Positions 41,947 through 51,289 of a stretch of DNA of 64,000 nucleotides are shown piece after piece. The position numbers and the translations under genes were made by a program. Source of the DNA: Collinsella sp. (GTDB lineage: Bacteria; Actinomycetota; Coriobacteriia; Coriobacteriales; Coriobacteriaceae). Numbering within the stretch: the stretch's first letter is position 1; each line of letters begins with the position of its first letter. Location of the stretch: positions 1 through 64,000 of the forward strand of contig DXMY01000049.1 in assembly GCA_019413925.1 (NCBI GenBank), written 5' to 3'. The notes below the pieces were generated by a model. That model did not search any database and had not been told where the DNA came from. It saw only the letters and a program-made list of their open reading frames with translations.

Positions 41947-42625
41947 AGGCGATATCCTTGGCAAAACCGCGCACGGTATCGAGCGAGACCTCGTACGGGT
42001 CGCGGCCGATGTTCTTGCGCTTGGCCAGAATGCTGTTGGGCACCGTGATGATCTGGCAACCGCAGGCTTCTGCCTGGTAAATGTTGATAAGCTCGCGCGT
42101 GGACGCCCACAGGACCTCGCAGTTGGGTTTAACGGCGGCCTTCTTGACCGATTCCGTCATAAACGGAATGGGGTCGACGCCGGTATCGGCGATGCGTCCG
42201 GCAAAGAGCGAGATGATGGACGGCGTCTCGGCGTCAACGGCCTCGACCATCTCGTCGACCTGCGCAGGCGTAAAGATGGTGGTGACGTTGACCTTGATGC
42301 CGTCGGCCGAAAGCTTGCGCACTAGCTCGGCGGTGGACTCACCCTTGGTGGTCACGCACGGAATCTTGACGTAGACGTTATCTGCCCAGGTAGCGATCTC
42401 GCGGGCCTCGACCTCCATGGTCTCGACGTCGTCGGCAAAGACCTCAAACGACACGGACACATCGGTGATGTGGGCCAGGACCTCCTTGGCAAACGCGCGG
42501 TAATCCGTCACGCCGCCCTTCTTCATAAGGGACGGGTTGGTCGTGAAACCCTGAACGTTGCCGTTCTCGTACATGTCGAGCATGCCCTCGAGGTTTGCAC
42601 CGTCAGCGAACACCTTGATTGCCAT
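41921..42625 (-). CDS. Transaldolase / fructose-6-phosphate aldolase family (TalC-like)
   Basis: 234-residue small class I aldolase. The Schiff-base lysine is Lys87 in NVYVKIPC; FADGANLEGM, GFTTNPSL and SLFAGRIADTG are family motifs. Small transaldolases of this type move a three-carbon unit in the pentose phosphate pathway, while close relatives are fructose 6-phosphate aldolases; the two cannot be separated here. I chose ATG 42625. Its last codons are duplicated downstream at 41771-41790. Confidence 0.9.
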   Translation of the reverse strand: MAIKVFADGANLEGMLDMYENGNVQGFTTNPSLMKKGGVTDYRAFAKEVLAHITDVSVSFEVFADDVETMEVEAREIATWADNVYVKIPCVTTKGESTAELVRKLSADGIKVNVTTIFTPAQVDEMVEAVDAETPSIISLFAGRIADTGVDPIPFMTESVKKAAVKPNCEVLWASTRELINIYQAEACGCQIITVPNSILAKRKNIGRDPYEVSLDTVRGFAKDIASLGFHILP

Positions 42626-42818
42626 CTGCCTGATTCCTTTCGTTTGCACATGGGCGTTGCACTGCTAAACACTTTACCTACGTTTATCAAGGCGTGAACT
42701 GCGGTTTTCTATCTTCTCGGCGAACGGCATAAACACCTCAGTGTTTGGATTGATAAATCGATTGAGCATGCAAAAGCAAAAAGTCGCAGTTTGAGCAAAC
42801 GTCAGAAGGCGAGATTCA

Positions 42819-43634
42819 TTAGATGAGGCCGAAATGTCGCATCGCGGTGACGGTGCCGTCGTTCGCGACGTCGTCGGTCACGTAGTCGGCGACCGCCTTG
42901 ACCTCGGGCATGGCGTTGCCCATGGCAACAGCCGTCTCGACGGCGGCGAGCATGCCCAGGTCGTTGCCCGAATCGCCAAAGCCAAAGGTGCGCGCATTCC
43001 CCTCGCGGCCCAGATACTCCAGCGCTCGCGCCACGCCCACGCCCTTGTCGATGCCTTTGGGGCTCAGCTCACGATTCTGACCGCCGGTGTTGCACAGCTC
43101 AAACTCGCGCTCGATAAAGCCGTCATCGTTGGCTACGCGAGCCAAGTCGCGCGCGTTAAGGCACACCTTGCCCACGCGCAGATGAGCGTCGATGCGCATT
43201 TCCTCGGCACTGTGCACCACAGCGGTGCCGATCAAAGACGACTGCTCAACGCCCGCGGGCTCCAGCGCAAAGGTCGCAGCATTGGCCTCGAAAAAGGCCT
43301 CGAACCCTGCCGCGACAATGCGACGCGCAAGCTCCTCGACAATGTCCTCGTCAAAGCAATCCTCGTGTACCACACGCCCTTCGACCTCGAGCGTGGCGCC
43401 CGCCATGGCCACGACGCCCGCAGGGTCGAGTGCACGCAGGCTATCGGCAATCAGCCACAAGGGACGACCCGTACAGATAAACGCCTTGTGCCCCGCATCG
43501 CGCAGGCGATGAAACGCCTCGATGACCGCCTGCGAGGGATGCACCGCCGAAAAGTCCTTATCGGTCATATCGTCGGGATCGAACGACGTCAGCGTGCCGT
43601 CCACGTCAAAAAGAGCACGGCGGAATCGGGGCAC
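42819..43634 (-). CDS. HAD superfamily (Cof-type, IIB) hydrolase
   Basis: 271-residue phosphatase. Motif I FDVDGTLTS with nucleophile Asp10, a Cof-type cap, motif II/III region (SPKGIDKGVGV) and motif IV GDSGNDLGML. Substrates are typically sugar phosphates or nucleotides. The start is odd: the only in-frame initiator is GTG 43634, two codons after an in-frame TGA, whereas the good ribosome site AAAGGAACCC serves an ATG 11 bases upstream in another frame. Confidence 0.88.
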   Translation of the reverse strand: MPRFRRALFDVDGTLTSFDPDDMTDKDFSAVHPSQAVIEAFHRLRDAGHKAFICTGRPLWLIADSLRALDPAGVVAMAGATLEVEGRVVHEDCFDEDIVEELARRIVAAGFEAFFEANAATFALEPAGVEQSSLIGTAVVHSAEEMRIDAHLRVGKVCLNARDLARVANDDGFIEREFELCNTGGQNRELSPKGIDKGVGVARALEYLGREGNARTFGFGDSGNDLGMLAAVETAVAMGNAMPEVKAVADYVTDDVANDGTVTAMRHFGLI

Positions 43635-43720
43635 GCATCAATCATATGGGTTCCTTTCGAGGATAAGGGCAAACGAAGCATCCATCATATAATGGAGCGA
43701 CGCAACCAGAGAGGTCACCC

Positions 43721-46288
43721 ATGGAATTTTACGCAAGCTGCCCCGAGGGCTTTGAGTCCGCACTCGCCGATGAGCTTAAACGCCTCGGGCTTTCGCATGT
43801 CCGCCGCCTGAAAGGCCGCGCTACGTTTGAGGGCGAGCTCGAAGAAGGCTACCGCGCCTGTCTGTGGTCGCGCCTGGCGAGCCGCGTGTTCGTGGTACTC
43901 GGGCGCTTTGAGGCGCAGGATGCCGATGAACTGTACGATAGCGTTTACGACATCGCCTGGGAGAGCATCGTCCGCCCCGGCGCCACCATCGCCATTACCG
44001 CCCGCGGCGTGACCGAGCAGCTGCGCAACACGCGCTTCTCGGCCCTGCGCGCCAAGGACGCATTGTGCGACCGCTTGGCCGAAACCACGGGCCGTCGCGC
44101 CGATGTCGACGCCGCCGATCCCGATGTTCACCTGCTGCTTTCGCTGCGTCAGCGCCGCGCGAGCATCAGCCTGGACCTTTCGGGCGACCCGCTGTTCAAA
44201 CGCCTACCGCCCGCAGCGACCCGCGCCGGCGAGGGCGCGCACGTGCTGCGCCCCGACTACGCCGCCCTGGTGCTGGCGCAGGTCGGCTGGACCGCACTAT
44301 GCGAACGCGAGCTGACGGCCGACGATTACGAGAACGAAGCCCTTCCCACGCTGATCGATGCCTCGTGCGCCGGCGGCGGTCTGCTGCTGGAGGCCGTGAA
44401 CAGTCTGACCGACCGCGCCCCGGGCGCCGCACGCGAGCGCTGGGGCTTTGAGGGCTGGCAGCTGCACGATGCCGCCCTGTGGGAGCAGCTGCTTGCCGAG
44501 GCGCGCGAGCGCGAGGCGGCAGCGCGCGAGCGCCAGGCGCGCATCGTGGCCGTGGATGTTGACCCCGCCGCCCGTAAGACCGCTGAGCACATGGTTAAAT
44601 GTGCCGGCTACAAGCGCTTTGTCGATTTTTGCGCCGCCAAGTCCGCCACCGTACTGGACCACGCGGGCGCTGTCGCCGGCGCCGCCGTGGTCGCGGATAC
44701 GACCGAGACACCGCTTTCGCTCATGCACGACGCCATGACGCTGGTCGGCGAGCTGCGCCGCGCGCCCGAACTCGCTTCGGCACCGGTCGCCGCGCTCACC
44801 CACGACGGATTGCTGGCCCGCGCGCTCCACACCGAGCCCGAGTGCTCGATCGCCGTCATGCCCAACAACGAAGAGGCGACCGTCGAAGTCTGGCCCTCGC
44901 TCGACCACGCCGCCGCAGCGTTTGAGGCTGCGACCAGTGCGGATGCCGAGGCCGAGATTGCGGATGCCAACGAAGTCAACGATGAAGCCGCCGCTTCCGC
45001 CATGCCCGAACCTGCCGCCACACTCGACCTGGGTGACGGCAAGCCGCTGCCCGTGCTCATCCCCGAGTCCGAGCAGTTCGCCAACCGCCTGCGCAAGGAC
45101 GCACGCCTGCGCCGCAAGTGGGCCAAGCGCGAGGGCGTGAGCTGCTACCGCGTCTACGATGCCGACCTGCCCGACTACTCCGCCGCCATCGATCTGTACG
45201 AGGGTTGCCCGCAGACGCCGGGCCGCTGGCTCGTCATCGCCGAATATGCCGCGCCCAAGACCATCGACCCCGCACTGGCCCAGGCCCGTATGCTCGATAT
45301 CCTGGCCATCGCGCCGCGTATCCTAGATATTCCCGCCGAGCATGTGCACGCCAAGGCCCGCATGCGTTCGCGCGGCGGCTCGCAATACGGCAAGCAGGGC
45401 GCCGGCAAGGGCGGCTCGGGCGAGCGCGCCAATATCGCGCGCCGTCGTCTGCCGCTCATCGAAGAGGGCGGCCTCACCTTTGCCGTCAACTTTGACGACT
45501 ACCTGGACGTGGGTATCTTCTTGGACCACCGCGTCACCCGCAACCTGGTGCGCGAGCACGCCAAGCAGGCGCGCCGCTTCCTCAACCTGTTTGCCTACAC
45601 CGGCACTGCCACCTGCTACGCGGCCGATGGCGGCGTCGAGGAGACCGTGACGGTCGACCTCTCCAACACCTATCTGGACTGGGCCGAGCGCAACATGCGC
45701 CAGAACGGCTTTGTGGGGCCTCAGCATCATTTTGTGCGCGACGACGTGCTCGCCTGGATTCGCGACCAGCGCCAGACGCGCAACCGCTGGGACCTGATCT
45801 TTGTCGACCCGCCAACGTTCTCGAACTCGTCCAAGATGGGCCGTCGCACCTGGGATGTCCAGCGCGACCATGTTGAGCTTTTGGCCGGCGTATCGCGCCT
45901 GCTCGCGCAGGGCGGCCATGCCATCTTTAGCTGCAACCTGCGCGGCTTCCGCCCCGAAACGCGCAAGCTCGCCCGCGCGGGCGTGGTGCTGGAGGACATT
46001 ACGGCGCAGACCATCCCCGAGGACTTCGCGCGCAACCAGAAAGTGCACCACTGCTACATCGTGCGCCGCCTGCCCATCGAGGACGCCATGGCCGAGGTCG
46101 GCTTTAGCGCCGAGGAAATTGCCGAGCGCGTCGAGGAACTGCGCAACCCCGAGGCCCGCAAGACACGTGCGGCAGTACCCGCGCACGCGCAGGCCGGCAA
46201 CGGCAAGTCCAACTTTGCCGGCAAGCCCTTCCCCGCCGGCAAGCCCAAAAAGAAGAAGTTCTACGCCAGCAAGCCCAAGGGCAAATAA
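43721..46288 (+). CDS. RlmKL-like fused 23S rRNA methyltransferase with degenerate first domain
   Basis: 855 residues aligning along the whole of E. coli RlmKL: THUMP domain, RlmL-type methyltransferase, then RlmK-type methyltransferase. In the first methyltransferase the SAM motif (usually LLDPMCGSGT) is LIDASCAGGG (211-220) and the catalytic NPPYGER is replaced by ADTTETP (325-331), so m2G activity is doubtful. The second is intact: NLFAYTGTATCYAADGG and DPPTFSNSSKM from Asp696, so m7G activity (position 2069 in E. coli) is likely. The C-terminus ends in a Lys/Gly/Pro-rich basic tail. Confidence 0.9.
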   Translation: MEFYASCPEGFESALADELKRLGLSHVRRLKGRATFEGELEEGYRACLWSRLASRVFVVLGRFEAQDADELYDSVYDIAWESIVRPGATIAITARGVTEQLRNTRFSALRAKDALCDRLAETTGRRADVDAADPDVHLLLSLRQRRASISLDLSGDPLFKRLPPAATRAGEGAHVLRPDYAALVLAQVGWTALCERELTADDYENEALPTLIDASCAGGGLLLEAVNSLTDRAPGAARERWGFEGWQLHDAALWEQLLAEAREREAAARERQARIVAVDVDPAARKTAEHMVKCAGYKRFVDFCAAKSATVLDHAGAVAGAAVVADTTETPLSLMHDAMTLVGELRRAPELASAPVAALTHDGLLARALHTEPECSIAVMPNNEEATVEVWPSLDHAAAAFEAATSADAEAEIADANEVNDEAAASAMPEPAATLDLGDGKPLPVLIPESEQFANRLRKDARLRRKWAKREGVSCYRVYDADLPDYSAAIDLYEGCPQTPGRWLVIAEYAAPKTIDPALAQARMLDILAIAPRILDIPAEHVHAKARMRSRGGSQYGKQGAGKGGSGERANIARRRLPLIEEGGLTFAVNFDDYLDVGIFLDHRVTRNLVREHAKQARRFLNLFAYTGTATCYAADGGVEETVTVDLSNTYLDWAERNMRQNGFVGPQHHFVRDDVLAWIRDQRQTRNRWDLIFVDPPTFSNSSKMGRRTWDVQRDHVELLAGVSRLLAQGGHAIFSCNLRGFRPETRKLARAGVVLEDITAQTIPEDFARNQKVHHCYIVRRLPIEDAMAEVGFSAEEIAERVEELRNPEARKTRAAVPAHAQAGNGKSNFAGKPFPAGKPKKKKFYASKPKGK

Positions 46289-46291
46289 CAA

Positions 46292-46358
46292 AGTTGCGGT
46301 GGAATACGGACTGTTTTGCCTGGAGTTAGGCAAATTTAGACCGTATTTCACCGCAACT
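46292..46358. repeat. 67 bp hairpin between convergent genes
   Basis: The arm starting AGTTGCGGTGGAATACGG pairs with the end CCGTATTTCACCGCAACT, with a TTTGCCT/AGGCAAA inner stem and loop near GGAGTT. About 30 paired bases. It probably separates rlmKL and kdpE transcripts. Confidence 0.82.
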
Positions 46359-46382
46359 CATATTGGGATGGTGGTTGGCGAT

Positions 46383-47096
46383 CTAGCCTTGGGTGACCAG
46401 GCGATAGCCGATGCCCACATGCGTCTGGATATAGCGCGGATGCGCGGGGTCGGACTCGATTTTCTTGCGCAGCGTGCCCATAAAGACGCGCAGGCTCGCC
46501 AGGTCGCTCTTGGTCGCCGTGCCCCAAATCTCGTGCAGGATAAACTGGTGCGTCAACACCTTGTCGGCGTTGTGCGCCAGCAGACACAGGAGCTTGTACT
46601 CGATCGGCGTCAGGTGCAGTTCCTCGCCATCCATCATGGCAATGCCGGCATCAAAATCGATATGCAGCTCACCGGTATCGAACGAGCCCTCGGAGGCAAC
46701 GCCGCCCGTTTGCGCATACGAAAGGCGCCTGAGCGTCGTGCGAATGCGCGCGAGCAGCTCCTCGACCGAAAACGGCTTGGTCAGGTAATCGTCGGCACCA
46801 GCATCGAGCGCGCGGATCTTGTCCGCGTCCTCGCTGCGCGCCGAGACCACGATGATCGGCATGCCCGACCACGTGCGCACCGACTCCACCACCTTGACGC
46901 CGTCCATATCGGGCAGGCCCAGGTCGAGCAGCACAATGCTCGGCGCCTGCGACGAGGCGGCGGCGATGGCGGCATGTGCGGTCTCCACGGCCATATGGCG
47001 CAAGCCGTGCGCCTCGAGCGCGGCGACGATAAGGTTGCGGACGGCGGGATCGTCCTCAACGACCAAGATGAGCGGTTTCACGGCAGAGTTCGGCAC
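46383..47096 (-). CDS. KdpE-like response regulator
   Basis: 237 residues: receiver domain with acidic pair EDD (14-16), phospho-acceptor Asp58 in LLDLGLPDMDG and Lys in YLTKPF, then an OmpR-type winged helix with HQFILHEIWG and RYIQTHVGIGYRL. I chose GTG 47096, preceded by AAGGAGTAGCGCC, which overlaps the sensor kinase end. With no kdpFABC in the window and kup upstream, it may regulate kup or unlinked K+ genes. Confidence 0.92.
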   Translation of the reverse strand: MPNSAVKPLILVVEDDPAVRNLIVAALEAHGLRHMAVETAHAAIAAASSQAPSIVLLDLGLPDMDGVKVVESVRTWSGMPIIVVSARSEDADKIRALDAGADDYLTKPFSVEELLARIRTTLRRLSYAQTGGVASEGSFDTGELHIDFDAGIAMMDGEELHLTPIEYKLLCLLAHNADKVLTHQFILHEIWGTATKSDLASLRVFMGTLRKKIESDPAHPRYIQTHVGIGYRLVTQG

Positions 47097-47100
47097 GGCG

Positions 47101-48726
47101 CTACTCCTTATCAAACGAAACATCGGCGGCGGGAAGCTCAATCGTAAAGACCGAGCCGTGCGGGTCCGCCGCGGCAACCTCTATGCTACCGCCATGCGCC
47201 AACGCAATGGAGCGGCAGAGCGAAAGACCCAGGCCCACGCTGCGATGGCTGTCGGCAAGACCGTGGTTGGCGGTGTAGAACGACTCAAAGATTCGCTCGC
47301 GGTCCTCGGGTGCGATGCCCGGCCCGTCATCGGCAACCGAGCACGCCACGCGTCCGCCGTCGACGTCAATCGAGATCACGATATGCGAGCCCTCGGGCGT
47401 ATAGGTGATGGCGTTGTTCACCAGGTTTACCACCAGCTGCACCATCAGGCGCGCGTCGACGTTGACGAGCGCCGGCTCATCGCACGCCACCACCTTAAGG
47501 TCGTGCTCGCGCACGGCCGGATTTACATGGCGCAGTGCCTCCTCGACGATATCGTCCATAAGCTCGAGCGTTGTCGACAGATGCATGCCGCCGCCCTCGA
47601 GCTTGGTGATGGCAAGCAGGTTCTCGACGGTGGCGTTGAGCCACAGCGCATCCGAGCGAATGGATAGCAGCAGGCCGCGGCGCGTCTGGGCATCGAGCAC
47701 CGCGGTGCCGGTCGAGCCCTGGTCGAGCAGCACGTCGGCATTACCCGAAATACTGGTAAGCGGCGTGCGCAGATCGTGCGAGATGGAGCGCAGCAGATTG
47801 GCGCGCAGCTGCTCATTTTTGGCAAGCACCGCCGCCTCCTCGCGGGCCTCCATGGCGCGAGCGCGATCGAGTGCCAGCTCGCCTTCGCTCACGATGGCAT
47901 CGGCAAGTGTCCGCTCCTCGTGCGTCAGCACGTCGGGCTCGGCAACGATAGCCAGCACGCCCACCACCGAGGCGGGATCGCCCGCGCGCACCATGGTGTC
48001 GCCCGAGCGCACGGTCAGGTAGATGCCGTAGAACGCCGAGCCGCCGTAGGTGGCATCGAGCGGCGTTCCCACATAGGCGGACGCCGAGAGCCGCGGCGGC
48101 ATCTGCGGCGCCAGTTCATGCACCGGCGCGACATCGCCCACGGCCGTGTATGTCGCACGCGGCAGCAGGTCATCGCCCTCGGCGTCGGCGCTGTACCACA
48201 CGACAGGACAGCCCGAAAGACGCGCCAGCTGCGTTGCCATAGCATGGACAATCTGCTGCTTATCGGCGCAGCGCTGCAGCATGCGGTTGGTCTCGAGCAC
48301 CATCTGCGTGCGGCGGTCGCTGGCGGCGGCCTGCGCCAAGGCGCGGCGCAGGGCCAACGCAATCGAGCTCGACACGAGCGAGACCGCAAACATAATGAAG
48401 AACATGCCGGGATAGACGCGGTCGATAAACGACAGCGAGTAGCGCGGGTCGACAAACAGGAAGTTGTAGAGCGCCACGGCGGCAGCCGAACTCAGCAGGC
48501 AATACAGGCGGCTCCAGGTAAAGAATGCGCACAGCTGCACGGCGAACACATAGACGATCATGATGCTCGGCGCGAGACCCGGATGGTCGAGCAGCGCGCC
48601 CACAATCGTCGCCGCGACCAACAGCCCCACCGATACGCAGGCGTCATACAGAGGAGTGCGGCGCGTCAGCGTTGTGCGCCGCCACCAAAAGCTATCGGCA
48701 ATATCGCCGTCCGTACGGACGTCCAT
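47101..48726 (-). CDS. KdpD-like sensor histidine kinase lacking the N-terminal KdpD/Usp region
   Basis: 541 residues. It starts directly with a four-helix membrane block (DUF4118-like, about 28-128), then a GAF-like region (145-290), a phospho-acceptor His317 in SISHDLRTPLTS, and an ATPase domain with VNNAITYTPEGS and DDGPGIAPEDRERIF. Full KdpD proteins carry about 350 more N-terminal residues that sense K+ and bind nucleotides; these are missing. It is transcribed just before kdpE, with a 4-base gap. Confidence 0.92.
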   Translation of the reverse strand: MDVRTDGDIADSFWWRRTTLTRRTPLYDACVSVGLLVAATIVGALLDHPGLAPSIMIVYVFAVQLCAFFTWSRLYCLLSSAAAVALYNFLFVDPRYSLSFIDRVYPGMFFIMFAVSLVSSSIALALRRALAQAAASDRRTQMVLETNRMLQRCADKQQIVHAMATQLARLSGCPVVWYSADAEGDDLLPRATYTAVGDVAPVHELAPQMPPRLSASAYVGTPLDATYGGSAFYGIYLTVRSGDTMVRAGDPASVVGVLAIVAEPDVLTHEERTLADAIVSEGELALDRARAMEAREEAAVLAKNEQLRANLLRSISHDLRTPLTSISGNADVLLDQGSTGTAVLDAQTRRGLLLSIRSDALWLNATVENLLAITKLEGGGMHLSTTLELMDDIVEEALRHVNPAVREHDLKVVACDEPALVNVDARLMVQLVVNLVNNAITYTPEGSHIVISIDVDGGRVACSVADDGPGIAPEDRERIFESFYTANHGLADSHRSVGLGLSLCRSIALAHGGSIEVAAADPHGSVFTIELPAADVSFDKE

Positions 48727-48754
48727 CAGCGCCCTGCCCCTCTCTCAAAAACAA

Positions 48755-48793
48755 AAACCACCACAAAGGGGACAGGCACCTTTGTGGTGGTTT
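48755..48793. repeat. Hairpin related to family 3
   Basis: Perfect 15 bp arms AAACCACCACAAAGG and CCTTTGTGGTGGTTT with loop GGACAGGCA. The ACAAAGG and GACAG strings resemble family 3, but the arms differ. It separates the small membrane protein gene from kdpD. Confidence 0.8.
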
Positions 48794-48839
48794 CCCCTTG
48801 TGGTGGTTCCAAGTGTATAGCCTTTGCAACCGGCGGTCG

Positions 48840-49034
48840 CTAGACAAACAGCACGTGCGCGAGCAGGGCGCACACGCACACCGCTCCAAATACCAGTGCC
48901 ACGATCGAAATTACGCGATCGGCCATATCCATGTTGGAGCGGTTCGTCAAAAATCGATCTTCGGCGGCGTCGGCACGTGCCTCACGTACCAGCTCGGCAA
49001 CCACCTCGCGACCATCAAGCATCTTTGCATCCAT
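48840..49034 (-). CDS. Small membrane protein
   Basis: 64 residues: a charged helix (LDGREVVAELVREARADAAEDRF) and a C-terminal membrane helix (VISIVALVFGAVCVCALLAHVLFV). No known family. I chose ATG 49034, preceded by GGGGAGG; a start 10 codons upstream (49064) is also possible. Lying between kup and kdpD on the same strand, it could be an accessory protein of K+ uptake, but that is a guess from position. Confidence 0.65.
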   Translation of the reverse strand: MDAKMLDGREVVAELVREARADAAEDRFLTNRSNMDMADRVISIVALVFGAVCVCALLAHVLFV

Positions 49035-49094
49035 GTTTGCCTCCCCGGTCTCAATCTTGTCCATCGAAAACCAACTCCGTGTAGCCGCCGACGT

Positions 49095-51122
49095 CTACGG
49101 CCGCTCGTTGGGAGCCAGGCGCTGCATCTTATTCACAGCTTTGAACTTGGTGAACAGCGGCACGTACTCAAAGCTCACGTTGGAGTTCTCCAAGCCGTAC
49201 CAGCGCGCAGGCGTGCCGGCGGCGCGGCGGATGATGTACTTGAGCGTGATGGCCGTACGCTCGCTCGGCTCCACGTCGCTTTCGGGCGCCAGAAGCTTAC
49301 GAATCAGGACGAACTTGAACGTACCGATGTTGCCCGGATCCTTGTAGACCGAGTAGTCATGCGTCTGCGCCGGCAGCTCGCCGGTGGCAGCCAGGTCCTG
49401 AACGACCTGACGCAGATAGGCATTGACGCGCTGGTTAATCTTGTAGCCCAGGTACAGATGCACGCGGAACACGTAGTCGGTGCCGAACGTCTCGACCGAA
49501 TAGGCAAAGGTATGCGGCTCGTCCATGGTCTCGACATTCACGAACCACCAGGCGCGAGCACGCTTGGGATGCTTGTCCAAGATCGAGTAGACGATATCAC
49601 GGTCGATGTAATCGGTATGGGTGTCCTTGGTCAGGTACACGATGTTGTCGCTCATGCGCTCGTAACGGTCGTCGTCGCGCAGGCGCTTGAGCTGCGGCAG
49701 ATAGCTGCGCAGCGGCAGCAGCGTAAACTGGCGCTGCTCGACCGCCGTGCCGTTGTACCAGCACACCATAATGCCCATGATGAGTGCAGCCATGAGGATG
49801 GTGAAGTAGCCGCCGTGGAAGAACTTGGTGAGCGAGCTCACGAAGAAGAAGCCTTCGAGCAAAAGGAAGAAGGCCGCGAAGATCCACGGAGCAACCTTGA
49901 GCTTGCGCTCCTCGTGCAGGTAGAAGAAGAGCAGCAGCGTGGTGCACATCATAGTCAGCGTAATGGCAAGGCCGTAAGCGGCCTCCATGTGTGCCGAGTT
50001 CTGGAACAGCAGCACCACGATGACGCAGCCCACGAGCATGACGTTGTTGACCATGGGGATGTAGAGCTGGCCTTTGGTCTCGGCAGGGTAGAAGACCTGC
50101 ATGTGCGGCATGAGGTCCAGACGGCTGGCCTCGGACACCAGCGAGAATGCGCCGGTGATGAGCGCCTGCGAGGCAATGATGGCCGCGACGGTGGAAAGGC
50201 CTACGGCAAACGGGCGCAGGCCCGGGGCGAGCATCTGGTAGAACGGGTTGAGATCGGCAATGCCCATGAGCTCGGGGTTGGCAGCGTTGTTCATAAGCCA
50301 AGCGCCCTGGCCCATATAGGAAAGCAGCAGGCAGCACTTAACGAACGGCCAGGTAGCGTAGATGTTGCCGCGGCCGACGTGGCCCATGTCGGAGTAGAGC
50401 GCCTCGGCACCGGTGGTGGCGAGGAAGCAGCTGCCCAGGATCATGATGCCCGCGTGGTTGTTGGGGCTCAGCAAAAAGGCGATGCCGCGCACCGGGTTGA
50501 GGCACAGCAGCACGGCGGGGTGCTGGAAGACAAAGAACAGACCCGTGCCGCCCAGGAACAGGAACCACAGCGTCATGATGGGGCCAAAGGCGTGACCGAT
50601 TTTGGCCGTACCGATGCGCTGTACCAAGAAGAGCACGATGATGATGGCGAGCGTAATGGCGACGACGCGGCCTTGGTCATCGCCCAGCACGGCATGGACC
50701 GCCGGGATGGTGCGCAGGCCCTCGATGGCCGTGGTAACGGTAACGGCCGGCGTCAGGATGCCGTCGGCGAGCAGCGCGGCGCCACCCAGCATGGCGGGGA
50801 TGATAAGCCACTTGCCGCAGCGCTTGACCAGGCTGTACAGGGCAAAGATGCCGCCCTCACCATGGTTATCGGCGCGCAGCGAGATGAGCACATACTTGAT
50901 GGTGGTCAGCAGCGTGACCGTCCACACGACAAGGGAGAGCGCGCCAAGCACGAACTCCTCCGTCACACTTCCGATGCCGCCGTTGCCGGCAACGAGCGCC
51001 TTGGTTACATACATAGGGCTGGTGCCGATATCGCCGTACACCACGCCCAGCGTGACGAGCATCGCCGAGATGCTCACAGGAATCGCAGCGTGCGAGGCTG
51101 CCTCCTTGGCCTTTTGTTCCAT
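49095..51122 (-). CDS. kup: Kup-type potassium uptake protein
   Basis: 675 residues with 12 membrane helices and a cytoplasmic C-terminal domain. Family signatures are GVVYGDIGTSPMYV, ALSLVVWTVTLLTTIKYV, ADNHGEGGIFALYSLV and GDGIL-like LADGILTPAVTVTTAIEGL. Imports K+ with protons. I chose ATG 51122, preceded by GGGAGGAAACC. The KdpDE-like pair downstream on the same strand suggests linked control of potassium. Confidence 0.95.
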   Translation of the reverse strand: MEQKAKEAASHAAIPVSISAMLVTLGVVYGDIGTSPMYVTKALVAGNGGIGSVTEEFVLGALSLVVWTVTLLTTIKYVLISLRADNHGEGGIFALYSLVKRCGKWLIIPAMLGGAALLADGILTPAVTVTTAIEGLRTIPAVHAVLGDDQGRVVAITLAIIIVLFLVQRIGTAKIGHAFGPIMTLWFLFLGGTGLFFVFQHPAVLLCLNPVRGIAFLLSPNNHAGIMILGSCFLATTGAEALYSDMGHVGRGNIYATWPFVKCCLLLSYMGQGAWLMNNAANPELMGIADLNPFYQMLAPGLRPFAVGLSTVAAIIASQALITGAFSLVSEASRLDLMPHMQVFYPAETKGQLYIPMVNNVMLVGCVIVVLLFQNSAHMEAAYGLAITLTMMCTTLLLFFYLHEERKLKVAPWIFAAFFLLLEGFFFVSSLTKFFHGGYFTILMAALIMGIMVCWYNGTAVEQRQFTLLPLRSYLPQLKRLRDDDRYERMSDNIVYLTKDTHTDYIDRDIVYSILDKHPKRARAWWFVNVETMDEPHTFAYSVETFGTDYVFRVHLYLGYKINQRVNAYLRQVVQDLAATGELPAQTHDYSVYKDPGNIGTFKFVLIRKLLAPESDVEPSERTAITLKYIIRRAAGTPARWYGLENSNVSFEYVPLFTKFKAVNKMQRLAPNERP

Positions 51123-51247
51123 AAGCCGGTTTCCTCCCAACTTTAATGTTCGAAGGAATTATAGGTAATCGGCCCATGTTTGAATGGCACTGTTTTCCCA
51201 GCTAAATAAACATTTATACGGCCTTTAGGCCACCTCGGCGATATGGA

Positions 51248-51278
51248 ATGTGACAAAGGGACTGTCCCTTTGTCACAT
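51248..51278. repeat. GACAAAGGGAC hairpin, family 3, copy 6
   Basis: Perfect 15 bp arms (ATGTGACAAAGGGAC) around one base, 11 bases after the nitroreductase stop on the minus strand and upstream of kup. Confidence 0.88.
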
Positions 51279-51289
51279 CGCCGCATTCG

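Noticed and set aside
48672..51146. An 824-codon plus-strand open frame opposite kup
   Set aside because: Antisense shadow of a full-length Kup gene; Arg/His/Gln-rich without domains.
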